Assembly (NCBI GenBank): GCA_964019135.1
Contig: OZ025261.1
Span: 35,454,820-35,518,819, forward strand
Reading direction: 5' to 3'
DNA: 64,000 nucleotides
Source: Arenicola marina
Lineage: Eukaryota > Annelida > Polychaeta > Arenicolidae
Shown here: positions 57,641 to 64,000 of the stretch, piece by piece
Layout: every line of letters starts with the position of its first letter
Position numbering within the stretch: the stretch's first letter is position 1
The notes under the pieces: generated by a model
What the model was told of the DNA's origin: nothing
Seen by the model: the letters and a program-made list of their open reading frames with translations, nothing else
Databases searched by the model: none
Position numbers and translations under genes: made by a program

Positions 57641-59219
57641 TAATTAATTGATTGACTAAGTCTGTGATTAATAAATATCAAACCTTAAATAGTTAATTGA
57701 TTGAGTAAAAGTCTTTGCATTTAAATTATGAACAAATATCAAAACTTATATATATAAAAATATTTAATTTGATTGTGTAAAGTCTTTGTATTTTGTTACA
57801 CGTATTAAGAAAATTCAAACCTCACTCATCATTTTGATTGAATTCTTGAATTGCAATTAGGTAAATGTATCATTAAAATGTTGAGACCCTATATAAGCAA
57901 GTGGTTAAAAACTAGTAGGCACTATGTAAATATATGGAACAATGCTGGATTATTTCATGAACAAATATCAAACCTCATATATATTTAATTTGATTGAGTT
58001 TGTCAGTTGCAATAAATCGGAGACAATGTGAAATGTTGAGGCCCTATATAAGCCAGTGGTATAATGCCACCTGAGCATGCAGGTGTCTGAGTGTGCAGGC
58101 GTCTAAGCATGCAGGGGTCAGTGAGTGGAGCAGTCATTTGTTATTGGGTCGGCTGTCTGGATGCATTAATCAGTCCCTGCACACCTGTTCGAGCATGCAG
58201 GCATCTGACCATACAGCTGCACGCTCAGATTGGTAAGAACTTAGCCCCTTATTGATTTACGGACAGATGTACTTCAGTTGTGTACAATTTGTGGTAAATT
58301 GATATCACGGGCACGGCTGAGATACACTATTTGGCAGTCTGGCATGGGTGGAGGTTAAACAAAACCAATCTTGAATGATTCAAGGACTGATTCTTATTTG
58401 TATTTTGACCTCTTTAGTTTTGACGGGAAAGAGCTCCACATGCAACTTTAACTTACTTGAAACTGTGTCTTGTTTAATAACATCATAACACGATAGCCTC
58501 TGGCATAAAGTATAGCAGAAGAAAGTGTGTTGACAGCCGCCTTTTTATGACAGTATAAGGTGAAAGTCATATTACTGCGGTTTCATTGGTTAAAAGGGGT
58601 ACATAGTTATACCGAAACTGACTGAAACCAGCCTGAATATACCAAAACCGATGTTGCAAGGCATTGCCCACAAAAGGATGGTTCCCCTTGAGAAGATGTC
58701 CCCCACCCCCCCCCCTGTATCTATCATAACGGCCCCGTACACGCGCATGGAAACATGTCAATCTGATGTATAAACTCATATGGAACAATCTCAATATCAT
58801 GTATTTTAAACAAGGGGAATACTTTGTCCTCTAATTCTTTGGTGGACACCAGGAGACAGCGCTACAGTTTATGCAGTTGTGTATACATAACAGGTGCTGG
58901 CAGCTGGGGGCGCCTGGTGGCCATTTGTTAACAAACAAGATGGCGCAGGCATTCGCAGTTTGAGCCACTTCCGCAGACAGAAAACAGGCATATCTGCTAT
59001 CACTGGCAATAAATACAATTAATATTAGACTTATCTCTATCTGGACTAATGCTACATCCAGAACATATATGTCTTCAACATGCTAGCGGCTTGGTTTTGG
59101 TATAATTAGGCCGGTTTCGGTCGGTATCGGTATAACTATATAGCGAGTTAAAAGAAGTAAGCCCAGGAAAGAGTCTAATATCAGGCACTAGAAATGGGGA
59201 CAGAGCATTATCAGATTAT
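57341..59219. other. 1.9-kb segment present only in copy 2
   Basis: Copy 1 passes directly from 'ggggatcgttat' (53012) to 'atgtgcccatgcaaagg', while copy 2 has this segment between the same two points. It is AT-rich, with a short tandem of 'gcaggcgtctgagcatgcag'-like words at 58075-58220 and no recognised gene. Confidence 0.8.
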
Positions 59220-62200
59220 GTGCCCATGCAAAGGTGCTATACCACAGGCACCGCAGATCGACTGACACAGGCTGGGGGGGGGTGGGAGCTATACTAACAG
59301 TAATTTTAGTGTCTCAAAGAAAAAGCAATGCAAAAGCAATGAGTTTGTAGCTTTAATGTTCATCTATATGAGAGGAACTATAAACGCATGTAAGCTTAAT
59401 TCAAGTTACGGCTTGACATTGACACAACCTAACCCCCCTGCCCAAAATACCAGCAACACTATCGCCCAAAAACATGTCATGACAGATCAGATGACAATGT
59501 AAACAGAGCGATGGCCATAGCGAAACTTCTGCTTCGTTTGCGTGAAACTCAAAATGTTGGCATCATGTGAATTCTTTTGACAACAGGACTGTGAGTACGC
59601 CAAATTCTGTTGGGTCTTTGTTTCAAGTTGACAAATATAAACTGATTTTAGGCTTGTCAATGAAACATTTCGTGTCAAATTAGAAAACGAGGCGGCAAAT
59701 AGTTTCCGTGACCGTGCCGACTAAAATTATTGTGTAAATTGGCTGGTCTTCTCAAGACGAAATACAGCATAAAATAGGTAACATCATCGATCCATGATCC
59801 GTAACTTAAACAATTTAATCAATGAATTTGGTGCAATATTAAGATACTTAAGTTAACACGTAAGCTTACCTGCCTCTGCTGCTGCGCCCGCTTGAACTGT
59901 GGAACTATTCTGATCGCTTGTCATGTGAACACATGTGACATGAATTCGAAACCGGAAAGTTCCCTCAATATGACGTCATATCCGCTCCTTGATCCGGGCA
60001 CCTGTTCCAATATGTCGGCCGTGTGGCTGTAGGATTTCTTGCACGGTGAGCGAAAATTCTTCATATTTGTTCTATGTTCGTCCGTAACTCATCGCTTTTC
60101 TTGTATTGAGGTGTCGAAACGACCAGGTATGATATCTAGAGCAGTTGAAAGAATTTGAAGACGAACCGATACTGCTATGAGGGAGACAAATTTGATAACA
60201 TTGTTTGCCTCGAGGCGAGGGCCAGACCGTCTGACCGTCCTAACCAGCTAAGCTCGTGTGACTGGCGACTGCAGAAGATCTGAACGATAATTTGCTTGCA
60301 TAAACGGATCGCAATCACAGTTTAGGGTTAGGCCTATAGTAGCCTGGTATAGCAGCAGTGTGAAAGATGGATACGTATAGGCCTACCGGATTACTGTCAT
60401 TGCAAATCAACTGTTCGAACTGTTCCAGTGATTCAATTGCCTTGGGCACATTGGGTGCATTTCGTTGGGTGGTAACCCGGGTATATCCTCAAGGTGTACT
60501 AAATATGTACATTATGCATCAGTATGTGATATCTTTCGGCCCGGCTCTATTTGGACCCCTCCAAGTTTTTGTTACCTGCCATCGCTCGGGTTCGAACTAC
60601 CAACCTCTCACTTTGCAGGATGTTTGGAGAGTAGGGTAGATCCGTCGAATGTCGGACACATTTTGACAATTTTGCACGAAAATAACGATTAAAAACAAAT
60701 CAGAAATGCGACCGTTGTCCGGTTTTTTTCTTGTCAACAAGGTAACTCTTCTTTCTGAAAAAAGAGATAAAGAGATAATTTCCTGTCAAAACTAAATACC
60801 AAAAATTAGTGTATGATCGATAAAGCAAGAACGGGGCAATGTCGGACAGGTGTGGGGCAATGTCGGACACTCCTCATTTTTTAAAAAAAATGTGCATAGA
60901 TAATCTGGAAATTATATCATTTCATGGTCACATTGTTTTAATTTCAGTTTTACTTGAACCTGACATGCGTCGATATTATTTTAATATCAAAACAAATGTT
61001 AGTCTGGAGATATGGATCAAATCAGCATATAATTGGCTGTTTTATCACCCTTCTTTAGTATAGGTGTCCAAACAGGTATGATATAACATTACTGTGTTAT
61101 TTTTTTCCCACAGCTAATGTCACTCTTAAAACAAATTTATCATATTTATAGTCAATATAGGTCTACATTGACCTATAATAATTGTGATAGCATATGACTG
61201 TAACAATTAATTATGTATATAAGATGGTGTCCGACATTGCCCCATCGCTGTCTTTCCCGTATGGGGTAATGTCAGACACCTTTTATCCTTTCATTTCTAT
61301 TTAATTTAACATATTACAATACATAAAAAAGTCAATTTCAGGTTCAGTGAGTTGCAATTGCACTAATTTCATCGTTTGTTTACTAAAATCGGTGGTTGCT
61401 TACCTTGAACAGGGTATTTCGAGCGCGAACGCCGGAAACGCTGCTGACAAGAGCTGGCGCGAAAAGTTAGGACGAGATTTCAGTGATGACGTGTCACGCG
61501 AGATTACGTTTCATACGGGTATTTTCGGGAATTCCCAGAAATGCCAGTGCGCGTGGTAGAATGACAACAAACACAATGAAGGCAGGATTGTACCATTTGA
61601 CGTTTATTTTGCTAAGTGTAGGCAATTTTATAGAAATGTCCGACATTACCCCACTGTCCGACATTCGACGGATCTACCCTAACATGATAATCCCCTTCTG
61701 CACAGGTTATTTTTGCACCAGACCAGTACAGAGATACTGCATTTCACCCTTTTCCATTGGACAGCGACCTAGCAATCTATCCACCAAGCCATGCATGTGA
61801 ATTTAAGCCTATACAGCTCTTACGGGAATATAGGGAGTTACAAGGACCATTTCATGCCGCACTAAGCATAGATTTATATATATCCTAAAATATTTCACCC
61901 GGCCATGTTCGTTTTCTATCGGCACCCCTGTGATATCTCGGCCCGGCCCTCAGTGGACCCCTCGAAGGACCTACCCCTGTATACAGGGATCAAAGATCAC
62001 AAACTGATCTGGAAAGTTTTTGGTACCACCATGGTTTTAAACAGGACATAATTAGCATACCGAATGAATATGTGCGCACCAGATCCAAGGGGTATATTAA
62101 TGCGTAATATGCATATTCGGTTTACCATGGAAATATCTGGGTTACCAAAATAAGTTGTATGATAAATAACAGCCAAAATCAATCACTGACTCAGCCAAAT

Positions 62201-63935
62201 CAATTGCATAACATACCAACATCTTCATGACCTCCAGCGATATACCCTCAGGACAACAGCCGTATAATTCAGACTGATTTTAAAAATTATTTGTGTATCA
62301 GTTAATACAGAGAACCTGCATTTACATATGTTTCTAAATACCAAAAATGTATATAGATATGTCTTGGTACACCCCAATTTTGAAAAAAATAATTAGTTTT
62401 GGGGGCTGTTTGGTATGTTATAATATACCACAGATGATGGGTAAATCCTACAGCCCTAATTTGTAGGCTGGTCGACTGATAGTTATGCCCAATCTAACCC
62501 CTCTCCCCCATCATCCCCATTCCTACCTCTCATTTGGCCAAGCCCCTGTGGTGATAAAGAGGCTGACTTTGTGATACCACCCCCTCCTCTATCTTATTGA
62601 CCTATCTCTTTACACTTAGGGTGCTGTGAAGAGGCTAACTTTGATGCCAGGAAGCCATACACTTAGGTCAGTTCTGGCCTACCTTAAAAACCCTACCCCA
62701 CCCTGCCCTTTACATGCCTCCTATGGTGGCCATCCGTTTTGGTACACCCAGTTTTGCAGTTGTTTTCTGTGTGTACCAAAAGATATGTGAGTGATGTCAA
62801 GTCTTCTACTGTCAAGAATCTCAATCAATACCCTATAAAACTTTAAAAGTGAACCAGTCAGTGCTCACTTGCATCAATGCACTTTATAACTTTATTTATG
62901 AAAGTATTAGAGAAATTTTTACAAAGTGGATTCCATACTGTTTGACAGTTTTCTTGATACAATTATAAATAATGTTTATACAATAATTTATTATTAATTG
63001 GCTGCTGACACAGTAGTAGCCGCTGTAGCCACTGTGCTTCCCCAGAATCCATCCCTTTGGCCAATGTATAATAAAGGTTCTGTTGTAAATTATTTCCTGT
63101 TGTTGCCTTCAGACCAAATTTGCTATCCGATCCTACAATTAATCACTCAGATTGTTAGGCTGCTTTATGATTAATACAATAGGAGAAGGAAGAGGGAGTG
63201 GAGCAATATCCTGCGAAGGATTACATGGCCACAACAGGGCATCGTGGGGTAACCCCTACTCTTTGCGAAGGATTACATGGCCACAACAGGGCATCCTGGG
63301 GTAACCCCCTACTTTTTGCAAAGGATTACACGGCCACAACAGGGCATCCTGGGGTAACCCCCTACTCTTTGCGAAGGATTACATGGCCACAACAGGGCAC
63401 GAACCACAGATTCATATGCCATTAGGCATTCCGGTGGCCAGAGCACTGACCCACTGAGCTAAAAAAAAAAAAAAAAAAAAAAAAATCTCACTTGTATGGT
63501 CTTTGTAGAATGTTTCATGGAGCACCAACGTTAACAGTCTTCATGATAAACTGATAACTTAAATCTATTCCCGCTTAAAGTGTGTGAATAATATGTGATG
63601 AAAAGTATAGAAAAAAAGCACAGATATAGATTTATCGCAAATGGGAATGCAAGCTGGCGCACACATATATCATTTCAGCATGAAAATTGCTTCTACTTTC
63701 TGTTGTATTATATGATATAACTTGTAAGCTTATATATCTTTCCTTTTGTAGATCAAGTGTGAAGATGAAGTACGGTTTAGATATTGAGGAGGGACAAGAA
63801 GGAGTTGGAGGCCCGGGAGCCAACGTGGAACAAGCTGCAGCTTCTCAGTCAGGGTCTGGAAACAGCAATTGGGGAGGAGAAAATGAGAAAGATGAGGGTA
63901 CTAGCGATGAGGATGATAACATTGATGAAAGTGAG
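59220..63935. repeat. Duplicated segment, copy 2
   Basis: This is the second copy of 53013-56685. Differences seen are scattered substitutions, a few single-base indels in homopolymers and the MITE insertion. Confidence 0.93.
60632..61681. mobile_element. TA-flanked MITE with TGTCGGACA subrepeats
   Basis: The inverted termini share 'gggtagatccgtcgaatg' and 'tcggaca' (25 bp, no mismatch), with TA at each border. Inside, 'ggggcaatgtcggaca' or its complement recurs near both ends (about 60835-60870 and 61230-61280, 61640-61670). No transposase frame is present. TA duplication fits Tc1/mariner-type mobilisation. It splits the SINE that is whole in copy 1. Confidence 0.88.
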
Positions 63936-63976
63936 GGAGAAGAATGCAGTGGAAGTTCAGATGAGACTGATGGTTG
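63765..63976 (+). CDS. Acidic first coding exon, unrecognised gene (copy 2)
   Basis: The acceptor 'ccttttgtag' ends at 63751. The ATG at 63765 opens 70 codons plus two bases up to a possible donor 'ggttg/gtatag' at 63976. The peptide begins 'MKYGLDIEEG', is low in hydrophobic residues and ends in a Glu/Asp/Ser-rich stretch, so it is probably disordered. The upstream donor at 60045 (end of a CpG/CRE patch) could supply the 5' UTR. Rest of the gene lies beyond the window. Function is unknown. Confidence 0.4.
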
Positions 63977-64000
63977 GTATAGATTGATATGATACACTGT

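Overview
This is eukaryotic, intron-rich DNA, most likely from an invertebrate deuterostome. A lancelet (Branchiostoma) is my best guess. The reasons are an OGFR-like gene, a one-copy cytosolic dipeptidase gene with 14 short exons, Harbinger elements with a MADF partner gene, many tRNA-headed SINEs and minisatellites, and an apparent pair of diverged haplotypes assembled in tandem. The species call is inference; a mollusc or hemichordate cannot be excluded.

Layout. 1-3140 is repeat debris, including an 83-bp near-perfect hairpin. 3141-5574 is a 52-bp minisatellite that cuts off an old, broken Ty3/gypsy pol fragment (5575-7195, minus strand). 7358-9632 (+) is a two-exon protein kinase with all catalytic motifs. 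10736-19133 (+) is a six-exon opioid-growth-factor-receptor-like gene of 227 codons, whose third intron carries a 3.45-kb polypurine minisatellite. 19134-23710 holds a hAT-like MITE, a LINE 3' end and a 62-bp array with a CRE palindrome in nearly every unit. 24028-32713 (-) is a complete CNDP2-type metallodipeptidase: 14 exons, 474 codons, every splice junction in frame, one GC-AG intron. A THAP-domain transposon copy lies in its first intron.

33480-38660 is upstream and intergenic DNA with a pogo-like MITE and an AACGTT-rich array. 38665-43902 holds two inverted pieces of a PIF/Harbinger element, one with a spliced MADF/BESS gene facing a damaged transposase gene. 44256-49277 is a 5.0-kb foldback-type element with long inverted arms built of short subrepeats, each arm ending inwardly in a tRNA-like sequence. 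49280-52180 is repeat-poor intergenic DNA.

52183-64000 holds two copies of one locus, separated by exactly 200 Ns. They differ by a 1.9-kb segment and a 1.05-kb TA-flanked MITE, which is what two alleles placed in tandem would look like. Each copy contains a CpG/CRE promoter-like segment and an acidic first coding exon of an unrecognised gene on the + strand.

The host genes show no joint pathway. The kinase and OGFR-like genes are head-to-tail neighbours; the dipeptidase converges on the OGFR-like gene from the other strand. All gene models come from reading splice sites and frames by eye and from remembered family sequences; no search was run.
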